From Asterochloris sp. CNOR1 (taxonomy: Eukaryota > Chlorophyta > Trebouxiophyceae > Trebouxiales > Trebouxiaceae), in NCBI GenBank assembly GCA_963969365.1, contig OZ017758.1, forward strand, positions 1,364,001-1,428,000: 64,000 nt of DNA, in the 5' to 3' direction. The notes beneath the pieces are model-generated. The model ran no database searches. It saw only the letters and a list, made by a program, of their open reading frames with translations, and had not been told where the DNA came from. The translations under genes were made by a program, and so were the position numbers. This document shows, in pieces, positions 23,001-36,500 of this stretch. Each line of letters starts with the position of its first letter. The stretch's first letter is position 1.

Positions 23001-26000
23001 GGTGGGGCCCAGCTGGGGGCAGCAGCTGATGCACATCAGTGGCTGTGTTGTCATGATTGAATCGGGCTGGGCAGCCACACGCCTTGCAGCAGTCACAGGG
23101 GGCTGTGTGCCACACAGCCATGGTTACCAGGCAGGTGGTGCAGCAGAGTGTGACAGCAGCTGGTGACTGAGGCTGCCCATGGGGACAACACTGCAAACAG
23201 CAGTGGTCCCCCAAGGTTGCATGCCTGCTGTGCAAGGACTGGGTGTGGCCTGCGCCTCCCCTGGCAAGGTGCCTCACGCTTGGCTCTCCCCCACCATGCA
23301 GGCCGGCAGGGCCCAACAGCACCAGGACTCTGCAGCAGCGCTGTCCAGTGGGGACCTCGAGCAGATCCGCATCGCTGCCCTGCAAAAGGTCAAAGAGGAG
23401 GCAGCTGAGGTGCGCAGCACTCCCTGCTGCACTTGCAGTCCCCTGTGTTTTTTGCCAGCCTCTCAGGAAGCCTGGCTGGCAGCTAAAGTGCATGCGCCCC
23501 GGCCCACCAGATGATGATCCCTTTCCACCCAGTGCATGGGCCATGGGGCCCACATGTGGCAGCCACCCCTGTGTTCCTCGTCAATCAACTTATCACAGCC
23601 TGTCCTGAGCTGCTTGCTGAAGTGGTCACCACCGTCTTCCTCATCAGTGGCACCTGAGCTCCATGTGCCCTGAGCTGCATGCCCAGGTCGTCGACCAGGC
23701 TGGCCAGCACCACAGCTCACTGGCGGTGCAGGCGGCTGAGCAGCGGCGGGCAGCCCTGCTGGAGGCAGCGCTGGCGGCCATGCGGGCAGAGGTGAAGCAG
23801 TATGCAGAGGAGCAGCGCACAGCAATGCAGGAGGAGGCTGCCCAGGAGGTGCACGAGGCGCTCGAGGAGTGGGCCGAGGGGAAGCTGGCTGAGCTGCAGG
23901 CCGCGCGCCTGGCCGAGCTGCAGGCACAGGTGAGCAGAGTGCCTCTGGGTGGGGACCAAGGGTGCCGAGGGGCTCATGCCAGCATGCTGGCCCCAGCTGC
24001 AAGCGAAATTGTGCTGGTGTGAGGCTTGTGTCACAAGCCTTCGTGGTGGCAGAGAAGGAGTGAGCGGGGAAGCTTCAGCGGGAGCTGCAACGTGGGGGGT
24101 CAACATCCTGGGTGTCAGGGCAACTGACGCCCAGCAGTACGCTGCATCTGTCGTCCACTGCTGCATCCTCGGTGGACCGGCTGACTAGGGTGCTTTCATT
24201 GACGTATGCAGGTGGCTGAGGGTCGCAGTAAGCAGCTGCAAGCCCTCCAGACAGAGGCTGACAAGGAGTTGCAGTACCAGCGGGAGCAGCTGCAGCTTAA
24301 GGCAGATGCAGAGCTGCAGAAGCTGGTCAAGGTGCGCAGGGCCCACAGTTTCACGGGTGCAGCCTGGCGGGAGCCAATGCACCCTGGGTGACACTTTGAG
24401 TGTCGATTCAAACAGCACTCGCGGGGTGCCGCAAACCACCACCTCCAGTTGTCGGCAGCCATGCCGATTGATGTCGCTGCCGCCAAGTGTGGAGGAGGGA
24501 CAATGTGCAGCCATGCACAGCCACATCACTACATGCTGCTGCCAACGACTTTTGAATGGGACCAGCCTTAGCCATCGTCAGGCACACCATCAAGTCTTGG
24601 TGACGCGCTGTGCATGCTCCCGCCTGTCACCCTGCCCGTCATCAGTGGGAGTGCTCCCAGCCTGGGTGCTTGCTGCTGTTGCAGGATGCTGCTGAGTCGG
24701 CAGCACGAGCTGCTGCCCTGGCTGAGACCCAGCAGGCTGCTGCGGAGCGGGCTGCCATGGAGCGCCGTGTGCAGCATCAGCTGGAGGTGCGTGGTGGTTG
24801 GGCATGTGCCATCCTGCGCCAATGTGATGCTGCGCGTCATCAACCCGGCAGCCCTGTCATGCTCTAAGTTCATGCTGACGCTGATTGGCAGCTCCAGCCA
24901 CCAGTGAATGCTGGTGCATCCACAGCAAGAACAGCACACCTGCGCTCCTGCTTTGATGTGGCCTGCGCGCGATCATGCACCGCTGATGCAATGCTGGGGT
25001 GCCACCACCGCCACTGCTGCTGTAATGTGAGTGCAGTCATCACCAAGCTCCAAGCTCACGTCCATGCTGGTGGCGCGAGCCTCTGCTGAAGTCCTGGTAG
25101 CAACCAGAGCCCGGACCACATGCCTGCCCTGCTGCTTCAGTCTGGTTTGGGCATTTGGTCACAGCTGTCCCCGCGCTGGGCTGCCACCAGACGCTGCCGC
25201 TGCAGGCAGAGGAGGCGGCAGCCCTGGCGGCGGGGCTGGCAGCAGCAGAGCAGCGTGTGCGGGCTGCGGTGGGGGCCAGGGAGGCAGAAATGCAGGCACA
25301 GGCTGAAGCGGCACTGCGGGCCTCAGTGCTGGCAGAGGCACAGCAGCGGGTGCAGGAGCAGGTGGGACCCGCGCAGGACTGCCACTGGCATGAAGCGGTG
25401 CTTGTGGTCAGCGTGCGCAGCAGGGGTTGCAGTATAAACAGCTTGCGATGCTCGCAGTAGATAGGGGATGCCAGTGTCACCTGAGCGGATCATTCCAGCC
25501 TGGGGCCTGCTCGTCCATTCGCTTTCAGCCTGCACATGCAAGGTCGGCAGGGAGGGCGTGCCTTTCAGCAAGGTGCGGGGCAGTGAGACCTGTGCAGGTA
25601 GCGTACAGCAGTCCGAGTGCTGGGCCCTGCAGGTGCGACGAGAGGAAGGCACCCTTGTTTCTGAAGCCCGCGCCAAGCTGCAGGCCAGCGTGCAGCAGCA
25701 GGTGCATGGGGAGGAGGAGGCCCTGCTGGCTCAGGCACGCGCTGCTGCAGCAGAGGCCAGAGCCAAGGCCGAGCCTGGCCCTTCCTCAGCTGCAGAGGCA
25801 GACCATGCAGGTGGGTGCACTTCACAGGTGTCCAGTCCAGGCATGCAGCTGTCGGTCTCAAGTGGCAATGCTGTGCTGCTGCTGACTGGCCAGGGGCAGG
25901 AGGTGCTGCCTTTTTGGCGCAAGCTAATGGCCCCGTCAGCATCACATTGGAGGGAACCTTTGTGTCGCCCTTGCACCTGCAGAGGAATCTTCTACAACTC

Positions 26001-27414
26001 AAGAAGGAGGGAGGGCTATTGCAGAGGCCGCGGCTGCAGCTGTGCAGGGCGTGAAGGGACTGGCCAAGCAGCAGAAGCGGCTGCTGCAGAAGAGGCATGC
26101 TGCGCTGCAGCAGGCACGCAGCAGTTGGCAGGTGACAGCCTCACCTGTACCCTGCCATTTGCTGTGGTCAACATGTTGCATGGGGGCCTCTTTGTGGTGC
26201 TGTGCTGTGGTACGGTCCTGGCAGGCACTAGTCTACTCAGCTCTGACCATACACATCTACTCCTAGAACCCGTCGGGAGCAGGTCAACATGTTTGTACCC
26301 AGCAGGACCTCATGTTTCTATGCGCGTTTCACCTGATACTGCTGCTGCTCAGAGTGCTGCTCTGCACTGTAGGCCACTCTGGAGGCGTTGCAGCATGAGA
26401 ATGCGCCTGCTGGCGAGGCCCTGCTGGTCCAGGCACTGGCAGGCCTGAAGGCCGCCATGGAGCTGCAGGCAGAGCAGCTGAACGCCGACACGCAGGCGCT
26501 GCACACCCTCAAGGTGCGCAGCTGCTGTTCAAGGTGCAACACAAACATGGGGGCAAGCGTACCGGTGCTGGCTTGCTGCACTGCTGAGCCACACTGCCGC
26601 AGCTGGCTGCGTTCCTGCTGACCTCTGCCGCTGTGCGCAGGCGGAGTTGAAGCAGCTGCAGCAGCAGGCGCCTCTGCAGGCATCACAGGCGGCCCCTCTC
26701 TGGGTGGGTCTGCGCGCTGGACCTGTTGCTGAGCCAATCTGTCCCCATTCAGCTCTCTGCCCAGCCACCTGCCAACTTCTGTAAATGTTGACATCGTCGT
26801 GCAGGTGAAGCCCAGTCTCTGCTTTGTCAGGCCCAGCAGCTTGTACAGGGAGCAGCAGCCATGGCAGGCACGTTTTGCAGCTCAGGCAGCCCAGCCAGGT
26901 GGCATTGCAGCTGTGCAGAGCAGTGATCAGATCCGCAGCTGGCAGCCCCCTGCATCCCTTTCAGCCGCCAGGCGGCCAGTCAGCCCCAGCGGCGTGTGGC
27001 TGCACAGCTCCCTGTCGGGGGTGGAGCACGCCCTGTCTGCAGCTTTGCAGGTAAGTGCACATGCTGGAAATGCATTGCAGACTCTGGTCTCAAGCTGTCA
27101 CTGTTCTGGCAGGGTCAGGGGATGTTTAGCACATTAGTGCTGGTATGTCCGTGCCTGCAGGCCTGTGAGAACCATCCGGTACACTATGCAAAGGGGCTGG
27201 AGGCACAGTCAAGGAGCCCTGCCCTTCAGCGAGGCTTGATCACACCCTTGAGCATCTCAAACAAAAGGAACCCTAGGCCCACCAGTGCTGCTGCGGTGAG
27301 TCAGTGTGGCTTGCGGTGCAGCTTGCTCGACTGCCCAGGCTGTTGGTGACGGCCCACATACCACTGCTGCAGGCACTCAGACAACACTCTGACTGGCTTC
27401 AGCATGAGTTTTGA
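20070..27414 (+). CDS. CEP164: CEP164-like transition-fibre/centriole protein (WW domain plus long coiled coil)
   Basis: CEP164 sits on centriole distal appendages (transition fibres) and is needed to dock basal bodies and start cilia. Twenty-one exons sum to 1013 codons: 20070-20133, 20198-20247, 20324-20385, 20493-20576, 20897-21047, 21102-21396, 21775-22015, 22494-22668, 22756-22989, 23302-23409, 23687-23929, 24212-24331, 24685-24786, 25206-25361, 25633-25810, 25983-26131, 26373-26513, 26641-26703, 26805-27050, 27161-27295, 27373-27414. The N-terminus matches CEP164: [37 protein letters not shown], then a WW domain ([20 protein letters not shown], about residues 53-86). The remaining 900 residues are Ala/Gln/Glu-rich coiled coil. 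The exon at 22756 has several possible acceptors. The last exon is only 42 nt. Confidence 0.85.
20610..20860 (+). repeat. Degenerate tandem repeats in CEP164 intron 4
   Basis: Three diverged units spaced about 85-95 bp share CAGCTGCTG or CAGCTGCC followed by TGTGTGCATG or a variant, then CTGCCAG. They lie wholly within the intron 20577-20896 and are not open across units. Confidence 0.5.
21431..21541 (+). repeat. Two intronic copies of the Ser-rich exon end of the CEP164 gene
   Basis: Two adjacent copies start with GATCTGG at 21431 and 21489 and contain GCAGCAGCTCCTGAGGCAGC. They resemble the exon segment at about 21328-21381 (coding SSSSSGSS). Both copies carry TGA codons and lie just after the donor at 21397, so they look like non-coding duplicates of the exon's end. 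Confidence 0.6.
22037..22191 (+). repeat. Five-copy 31-bp tandem repeat in CEP164 intron
   Basis: Units begin CTGCTGGC or CTGCCGGC at 22037, 22068, 22098, 22129 and 22160 and end CAGT or AAGT, with lengths of 30-32 bp. The array sits in the intron 22016-22493. Confidence 0.85.
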
Positions 27415-27527
27415 TCTGAACAATTTATTTCTTCATGACATGAATTTCCTATCATAGCCAATGGGCACCGCAGGGGGATGAGGGAGGGCCAAGCAGGGAA
27501 GGGTGCAGGGCAGGGGGTGATTGAGGT

Positions 27528-30500
27528 TCAGGCAGGCTGCTTGTGTTTTCTCATCTTGACTTTCTGCTGGGCGCCACTAGGGCCGCTTTTGCTGAGAGCT
27601 TCTGCCAGCAAAGACACCCACAGGGCCTCCAGTGTCCTGTGCTGTTGTTTGGGCAACCACAGCCCAATCTCTGCCTGCAGAGCCCGCGGTTTGTGGCGCC
27701 AGGCTGCTGCCAGGCTTGTATGAGAGTCGATGCTGTGCCTCATCAAAGCTGCAACAAGCTCCCCTACCCTCTTCTGCCCTCGCTGGTCTTTGACTACCAG
27801 GGCGGAGGGTGGCAGCACCCAGGCTGCATTCAATCCTACAGCACAGGGATAACACCAGTCACCTACAAGGTCAACACAGCTGAAGCAGCACCCCGACTAC
27901 AGCTCACAGGCTGGGGCAGAATGTGAGCTCACCCTTCAGGGCGGGCAGCACGTTCCCCTCCAGCAGCGCAGCCCCAAAGGCTGCTGCGCGCTCCTCAGCA
28001 TGAGGGTGCCATGCCCTGCTGGGAGGCAGCTCCCACCCTAAGGACCCAAAGGTGACAGCCCGCCAGCTCAGTACGGCATCGGCCTGGGCGCTGTAGCCTG
28101 GCGGCGGCTCTGGCAGGGGCTCGCTGAAGCTGCACAGGGGCTGTGCCACCTCAGCCAGCCAGCCAGCCTCAATCTCAGTGACCCCTGCGGCCAGGCAGAT
28201 CTTGCTCACATGATTGCACAGTACAGAAGCTGCTGTGCAGCCAGGTTGGCCTGTGGGAGGGGGCCCGTAGTGACGGGCAATTGCCGCCAACAGGCCGTCA
28301 TCTGCAAAATGAGGTTGCCAGGCGGGCAAGGCAGGTGTCACAGCTGCTGCTGAACGCAGCCAACCTCCACCTTCAGGCCAGTGAGAGATTTGGCATGATG
28401 GCCGCAGCAGATGCAGGGCAGACGCAACAAGCAGCCACGCACCAGCACTGGCAAGTGTGTGGCCTCACCTCTCATGTAGGGGCGAATAATGGTCTGTACC
28501 AGCTGCGTGTACACCACAAACTCTGGCGCGGCGGCTGCCACCCCCGTGGCGGGGTGCAGGAACACCTCTCCTTCCACTGCACAGGCTCGGTAGCGCAGAG
28601 CGTGCTTCCCCCGCTTCTTGCCTTCTTCCTGCTGAGCTGCCAGGTACTCATTGGAGCGCACTCGCCGGGCAACCTGCACACAGGAATACTGCCTTCTGTG
28701 GTTCCTGAGCAGGGCTGCAGGCACGCCTGCAGCGCTGCACCTGTCCTATGAAACGGTTTTATGGACTTGAAAGACAGAGTGTCACAGCATCTCAGAGCTG
28801 CAACACATCTGCCGCAGTTCCACGGCTGCATGCGTCATCACATTTGTATTGTCTGCCTTGCTGCTGGGGACAGCCATGCACAGAAGATTGCCAGGCAGGC
28901 ACGCAGGCATCGGCCATCAAGTTTGGCGCGGTGGGCTTGCACGTACAGGCCATGCTGTTTCCTGCTTGACCAGAATGAGACATGCTGGGAGGCAGGTGCC
29001 AGACGCACCTGGTCGGCCCACCCTGCTGCCAGCGCCTTGCGCAGCTGCTGCGCGATCAGGGCCCTCGGTGAGGGCAGGGGCTGCATCAGCTCCCCCAGCT
29101 CCCGCTGCCTCTGTGCAGTCTCCTCAGGGGCGCCCGTGGCTGCCCGCTGGCGCAGCACAGCCAGGGCAAGCTGGCGACGCAGGGCTGAGGCCTCCTGGAG
29201 GTTGCGCAAATGGAGGTAGTGCTGCCTGCACAAGAGAGGAGGATGATGCATCAACCACAGGCGGCCTGCAGGCCATGAGCGCCTATCTAGAGCTTGCACA
29301 GATGGGGTGACTTCCCCTGCAGAAGGGAATGCCATGTGATGGCAGCATGCCAGACGGCAGCAGTGTGTCTGCATGGTCATGATTGCTTGCATTGCAAGCG
29401 ATTGGCTACTGATCAATCCAGTGCAAGTGCTGACAAAAACTTTGGTGCTGGAAGCCATCAAGCAGCAGGGACACTTGAGGACCCTTAGTCAGAAGTCCTG
29501 CCTGTCATCAGACCATCAGAAAAGCAGCAGGGCTGCAGATTTGATCTGTGCTGAGCCAGGTGATCAAATCTGGCAACATGTCCTTAGGAGCCCCTGCATA
29601 ACGCGCCATTCAATGTTAAGGGGCCGAAGCTGTGCTGAGGCTGCTTACCTGCAGAAGTCCTGGGTCCTGCCAGCAGCCTCAAAGGCGCACAGTGCATTGA
29701 GCGCGCTGAGAGCGTCGCCGTGGCTGCTGCGCAGGCGAGCTTGGCGGCCACGGGCTGACTGACGCTGGCGCTTGGCTGCCTCCTCATCACCACTGTTCTC
29801 TGCCTGCAAAAGGATTGATAAGCCATTTGAGGAGGTCATAGGCAAGATGATGGGGGCTAAATCGTCCTCGGCCCGCAGCAGCATTGCCATGCTCAGTGAG
29901 TCAGGGCAGCAACAGGCCTGCAAATTCCAGCGTGGTGTGGCATGGCCTCACATGAGCTCCTCCGCTTGCTGCAGTATTGACATGCTCAGCAAGATGGGAA
30001 CAGACGCCAGTCTGCTGCAAAAGGGGGCGTTTCTGGGCAGGAGCGTGCGGAGCACATGCACTGAGACGTGCACATCTCCCTGAGCACAATGGCGTGACCA
30101 TCCGGCTGACCTGCAGGTTGTCTGTCTGCATGAATGGGTCCTCCACGCTCAGAGCTGCAGCCAGCGCGATGCCATAGGCCACCTGGCTGGGACCCTTGCT
30201 AGCGCTACCGCTTGCAGCAGACACCTGCAGCCGCAGCGCTCACTCCAAGGGCCTGCCACAGGCCAACAGAAACAGGCGCCTACACTGACAGCCACAAGAT
30301 TATACACCGGCAAAGGCTTGGTGACTACCACGAGCACAACCAAGGTGCCAAAGAGAGCTGGACCCAGCTCTTACACTGCCAAATGCAGGGTGACTGATGC
30401 CGGCACATACACGTTGTGACCGCCGGCACATGCAGGGTGGCTCCCATCAGCCCAAGCCATGAGAACACCAGGCTACCAGACCTGCAGAGCACAGGCAGGC

Positions 30501-33500
30501 ATCTCCATGGACATGCAGGCCCCTCCGGCGTCTTCAACACCCTCAGGCAGCACAGGTATGTTCGAGGCAGAGGCTGGACTAGTGAGACATCTTGCAACGG
30601 GCCCACCTGCAGTAGCATTTTGGCGTGGCGGGGGCCGACAGGAAAGCGTGCCATCTCGCGGCCCAGCGCTGTAAGCCCCAGCGGGGCTGTGAGGTGGGTC
30701 TGGGGGTGCAATGCCCCCAGAGCCACCAGGCACTGCTGGGCCGCCCTCAGGGCCGCTGCACTGGGCGGTGTGGGGAACGGGAAGTTTAATACCTGTACGG
30801 CCCCGCAGGTGGTGAGCAGAATGTGCAAGAAGCGCAGAGTGGAGCACATTCAACAAAAGACGGTAAGCCCCGCAAGCTTCCTGCCAGCCATGCAGGCTGC
30901 ACACAGCAGCAGCCATGCCAAGAGCATGTGAGCATCAGCGTGGCAGCTAGGGGTGCAGGAGTCAGCTGTTGCAGTGTGCACAGGAAAATTCGTCTGTGGC
31001 GGACCTGGCTCAGAAAGGTAAAGAAGCAGCAAGTGTCCCAAGAGCTTTGGGCCAGCGCAAGGGTAGGCAGTCAAGCCAATGCTGCCTGCTTCAGGACCTT
31101 GCTTCATGCAAGGCCCTGTCTGCACATGGCAGAAGCCTGGTCAGCGGTACAACCAGGGCAGACTCGTCACCTTATCCACTGCCATGGCCTTCATGAGCAG
31201 CACAACACCCTCCAGCGGACTTGTCGCAATCTCTGGCAAACTGTTGTCTGGGAAGCTGTCGTTGAAGTGAGCTGAAGAATACAGCCTGCACCAGGAGGTC
31301 TGGCATGCTGTTGCTTGGCATATGCATGCACAACACTCATGTCGGCTATGGCTCAGCAACGTGGCAGAACGAGTGGGCCAGCGCCATGCTTGCTCTCTGT
31401 GATGTGCATTTTGATGGTGCTGTGACCAGAATTGAGCTGCCCGGGTGCGGCCTCATGGCGGCCACAGTCCACAGGTCGGCCAGGCTTCCAGCAAACCACG
31501 TAGCTCCACAGGAACTGAGGTGAGGGCCCAGGCTTTGACGTCTGCCAGTGAGTGCATCACCAGAGGACCCTAAGTTTGGCAGCCCTGGAGTACGGCTGGA
31601 CCAGTGGCATCTGCACACTTCTGCGGCTGATCAGCAGGAGCAGTCCGCGTAGGCCTTTGGCATTGGCCAGGCCCCACAACACCGCAGCTGGCTTGCAGCG
31701 GCTGTCTGTACAGATGTGCAGCAGCGACTGGGGCCCATGCTGCTGCACCTGACCAGCGAGGGCAGCCCTTACACACCTGTCAGACTGGAGAGGGTCCACA
31801 ATGCCACAGGTGGTGGCAGCTCAAGCGCACAGGGTGCCCCAGTGCACAGTGACGCATGCATCAGGGCGCAGCATGTCAGCAGTCTGCGTACCAGTGCATG
31901 GGGCACTAAGCTGGGTGCCTGCTGGAGCCTGAACAATGCACTGGAGCTCTGGGCAGGGCAGTGTGAGACGTGCGCACCTGTAGCAGTGGCCTGGGCCCAC
32001 ACGCCCCGCCCGCCCTGTGCGCTGCAGGGCCGCTGCCTTGCTGATCCAGTGCACCTCAAACTTGGACAGGCCGCCGCCCTCAGCCAGCAGCTTCTGCTTG
32101 GAACGCCCCGCATCCACCACATAACGAATGCCTGCGGGAGTGGTCTTCCAAACGCTGGGGTTCACAGAGGCATAGGGACTTTCAGACCCAGTTGGAAGGT
32201 GTGCTGGCCAGCGTCATTCCTACTCACCTGGGAGTTTGCAGAGGTGACACAGCAGGCTGCCTGTACCACAAGCTGCTGAGAGACATGAATGACGCACCAG
32301 CTGAGGCCCTGCACAGCTGTTTTGCAAAGGCGCATGTTGTGCTCCACTGCCTCTCGGGAGGCTGATGGCGGGCAAGCAAGAGTGCCTGCTGGTGACCCAG
32401 GTGCCTCAAATGTTGCTGCAGGAAAAAGGCTGCAATATGATGGGGCGCATACCTGGGAGCGTCGGCGCAATTTGTGAGTGCTGACACTGGCAGGTATGGC
32501 AGTGCAGGTATACATGCTGGCGGGCAGGGGCATGAAGCTCCTTCAATCAGTGCCACAAGCACACCTGGGATGGTCAGCGAGGTCTCGGCAACATTGGTCG
32601 CCACGACAATAAGCCTGTGTCCGGGCGGTACCGCCGCAAACACCCTGGCCTGGGCTGAGCGGGGTAAATTAGCATACAGCGGCAACACATGAACTGGGCC
32701 AGGGCCACGCTCCTCGTCCAGTGCTGCCTGCTTAGCGTCCTTGAGAGCCCCCAAGTCGATGCCCTGCAGGCGGCACCCAAGAGGCTGACATCCAGGGCCT
32801 GGGCAGCACAGCACCAAGCGTCTCTACAACAGTGAGCTGCATTCACAGGTAGCACACACCAACTGACGAGACAATGCTGCCTCAGGCATTACGCACCAAC
32901 ACCATACAGCTACATAGAGCAATGTGCCTCGGGGCTCCTGCTCTCTCACAACACAGGCCTGTAAACAGCGCCGCCTCAGGCCTCAGGCTTCCAGTGCAGA
33001 ATGCTACAGTGCAGAATGATAGAGAGCATGCCGCCCTGGCCCGCTTTGTGCTGAACCAGCTGGGCCCCAAGCCCCCTTTGTGCAGCTGCAGTGCTCCCTG
33101 CTCAGCCCTGACCATGCTGCCCCAACATTTTGCTGGTGAGGGAGAAGAGAATGACTCCTTGTGCTCACCAGCTGAGCCTCAAATCGCTTTTCTGCTGCCT
33201 CAATGTCCTCTGCGCTGAAGCCCTCGCCCCCCAGCACCTGCACATCATCCTCCTCATCAGTCTCCAAATCATCCTCACTCACCACCTGCAGCACCAAGCA
33301 AGACGATGAGGTGGGATTCAAGGGCACGAGCAACAGGGCTGGGATTTGGCAGAAACTGGGCTGGCCAGATCAGTGACCAAAAAGCCACCAGGCTGTACAG
33401 AGCCCCTGCATGGCTTCAGCTGCAAGTTGGCAGGCAGGCCTGCGACATTCGATGCCCTAAATCTCTGAGGCATTCAGCCAGCTCAGGGCCATGCCCCACA

Positions 33501-36500
33501 TCAGCTGCCATTGCAGTGCAATAATCACAGCAGATAAGAGCCCTCAAAGCATGGCTGCCCGGCCATGGCTCATACGAGCACTGAAGCTCTGTCACTCACC
33601 TCTGCTTCTGAGTCCTCATCATTGAAGTCAGCTCCCTCCAGCTCCCCAGCATATTCAGCAGCATCCTCCCCATAGACGCCATCAATCTCTGCCTGCCCAC
33701 CATCCACCCCCTCTTGCAGCTGCAGAGCTGCCTCACCCTCACCACCGCCCTCAGCTGCCCGCTGCGCTTGTGACACAGCAGCTGGCTGTTGGACAGCAAC
33801 AGCTGCAGCAGCAGCAGCAGCAGCAGTGCGGGGCGGTATGCCTGCAGGCGGCTGCTTGCTGCCGGTGGGTGGCGCCCCTGTGGGGTGCCGGCGGGCCTGC
33901 CGGGACTCAAAGGTCTGGCGCAGGCGGTGGCAGAGGTGCTCGACCTCACGCTGGCCTGTCAGGAATACGAGGACGCCCCCAAGAGGCAGCTGTCTGTGAA
34001 TCCTGCAAACCTGCAGGCAGGGATATGGCTTTGTGAAACGGCAGGCAGGCAGTGTTTCGTGATGATGCAGTAGACTCTGACCAGGCGCATTCCGCCTCCT
34101 GCCTGCGTCGTGCCTGAACCTCAGAGCTGCCAGCATGACGGGGGGCAAACCTGCCCGCTGGCCAGCACCAAGCTGCTAGAAATGCGGCAAAGGCAGCCCT
34201 CCCCCCACCCCCGATCATGCCTGTGCTGACAAGATCAACAAATCCAGCAGCCTCATTGCAGCTGCTGACCTTCTGAAATGCTGCCCCTGGATAGTCCTGC
34301 ACCTCTGTGCGCCGATTGAAGTGCACAGTCACAGGGAACTGCCGAGCAGGGACTCTGACCACGGGCGGCGCTGACGGGAAAAGGCGCTTGTTGGCAGTCA
34401 GCTCCTCAACTTGCAGGGTGGCGCTCATAATGAGCAGCTTCAGAGGAAGCACCTCTGCATTGAGCTCCTGTGACATGCTGCGCCTTAGGGCGACCACCCG
34501 CGACAGCAGGCCTGCATGACAGCACGTATGAGCCACCAGGTGCCTAACATGACAGCTCTGGTGCTGCTCAGGGGCAGAAGCCTTGACTTGTGCTTTCAAT
34601 CTTTTCCAGAGCACCCCAGAGGAGCAGGTCAGTGCTCAAGCCGCATGCTTGAAATGGGACAGGCCAGGGCTGAGGGTGGAATAGGGTATCTTCCGCGGGC
34701 AAGTCCCTTCTCGGGCTGCACACAGTGCAGAGCTCGTACCCAGGAGCAAGTCTGTGTTGAGGCTGCGCTCGTGGGCCTCATCAATGATCAGCACACTGTA
34801 CTTGCACAGCAGGAAGTCCTCCTGGAGCTCCCGTAGCAGGATGCCGTCTGTCATGAACTTGACAGCTGTGGCGGCGCTCAGGTGGCGATCATACCGCACC
34901 TGCAGACAAGAGGGCGGCCAGATCAGGACATTAGCAGTCTTGATGGCTATGCGGCATTTGGACTGGAGTCGTAGTCCAACATACATCACAGTGCATGGGG
35001 TACAGTCTCTGGTGATGTGGCAACACCTAGCGTCAGCAGCTGGGGGGGTGCCAGCTGCAGCAGCCGCCACATGGAGGCAAGCAGCCTTCGGCAGGGGCAG
35101 GGCAGCAGCACATGAGGGCATGTGCTTGGCCACCCCACAGCGCCCCAACATCTATCTGGGGTCAGCCTGCTGTGTGCTGGAGACAATGCCTTCACCAACC
35201 TGCCTGACATTGGCGCACTGCACCATACCTGGTAGCCAACAACATCCCCTAAGTCGCTGGCAAGCTCATCAGCCACTCTTGTGGCAGTGCTGATGGCAGC
35301 CACCCTCCGCGGCTGAGTGACTCCAATCATGCCCTTGCGCTCTGGGAACTGCTTGCACCCAAAGCCTGCCTCAAACAGGAACTGGGGAACCTGCAGCACA
35401 AGCTTGACATGGGAGGCCATAAATGTGACAGGGCCTCCTTATGTGAAGGAAGGAGGCTACCCTGTACGCCAGCTGAAGTGTGTGCGTTGGTGTGCTCACA
35501 ATGGCTACAGAGGCACCTGCCAAGGCAGCCAGCAAGTGGCCTCAAATGCAGGCAGCAGCAGCAGCTGCAGGAAGCTCTGTGCTGGTAAAGCCATCTGCTA
35601 AGTGGTCGTCTGCCTGCAAGTGGCATGTCTCCACAGACGGGCAGCAGGCCATACGCCTGAGTGGTATGGCCACGACTAGTCTCTGTGTACAGCATGGCAA
35701 CATTGCTGCCCAGACATGTGACCAGCTTTCATGAGAGGCTCTGCTCTTACAAGAGCCAGGCAGTCCTGACTGCATTTGCACAGATGCCGCGACAGCAGCC
35801 ACTGAATGGCAGCTCAGCACGCCGTTTCACATTCACATCAATACAAGCCCGGATGGTCTTGCCATGGTCGGTCTCCCCACAAAGCATGACAATGTTACTG
35901 TATAGCACTGCTTCCAAATCTCTCAATGCCTCTACACTCCACTTTGATGACAGACCCACGCCAGCATGACTTATACCTGACAGCGACACTGTCAGCAGCA
36001 AACGGATCCTTTGCTCACATGGGCACTTTCTTCACCTGGGTGGTCTTGCCACAGCCGGTCTCCCCACAAAGCATGATGACATCATTGTACAGCACTGCCT
36101 CCACCACCTCCTGCTCCATCCCTGTGATGGGCAGCTTGCTGCGGGCTTCCTCAATGTCGGGGCGCCTCACCACACGCACCACCCTGACCGGGCCAGGCGC
36201 GTGTATGCCTGCCTGCTCGGGGGCCGGGGCATCTGTAGAAGCCATGGTGCCTGCAGCAGGGAAGGAGAGGCCCCCTCAAATGGTGACATTGTTGATACTG
36301 ACCACGAGAAGGCTTGTAGATGCAGGCAGCTTACTGGATGACAGATCATGTGGGCCACACCACAGCTTGCCTCACTCCTCGGACAGGCTTGACATGTGGT
36401 CAGCATCCATGCACCTCAGCAGCAATAGAACGCCGCGGCATGCTTAGCTGTTGCTCCTCCGGCATTTTCCATCGGCATCCTGCAGCTGTTACAGGTCAAC

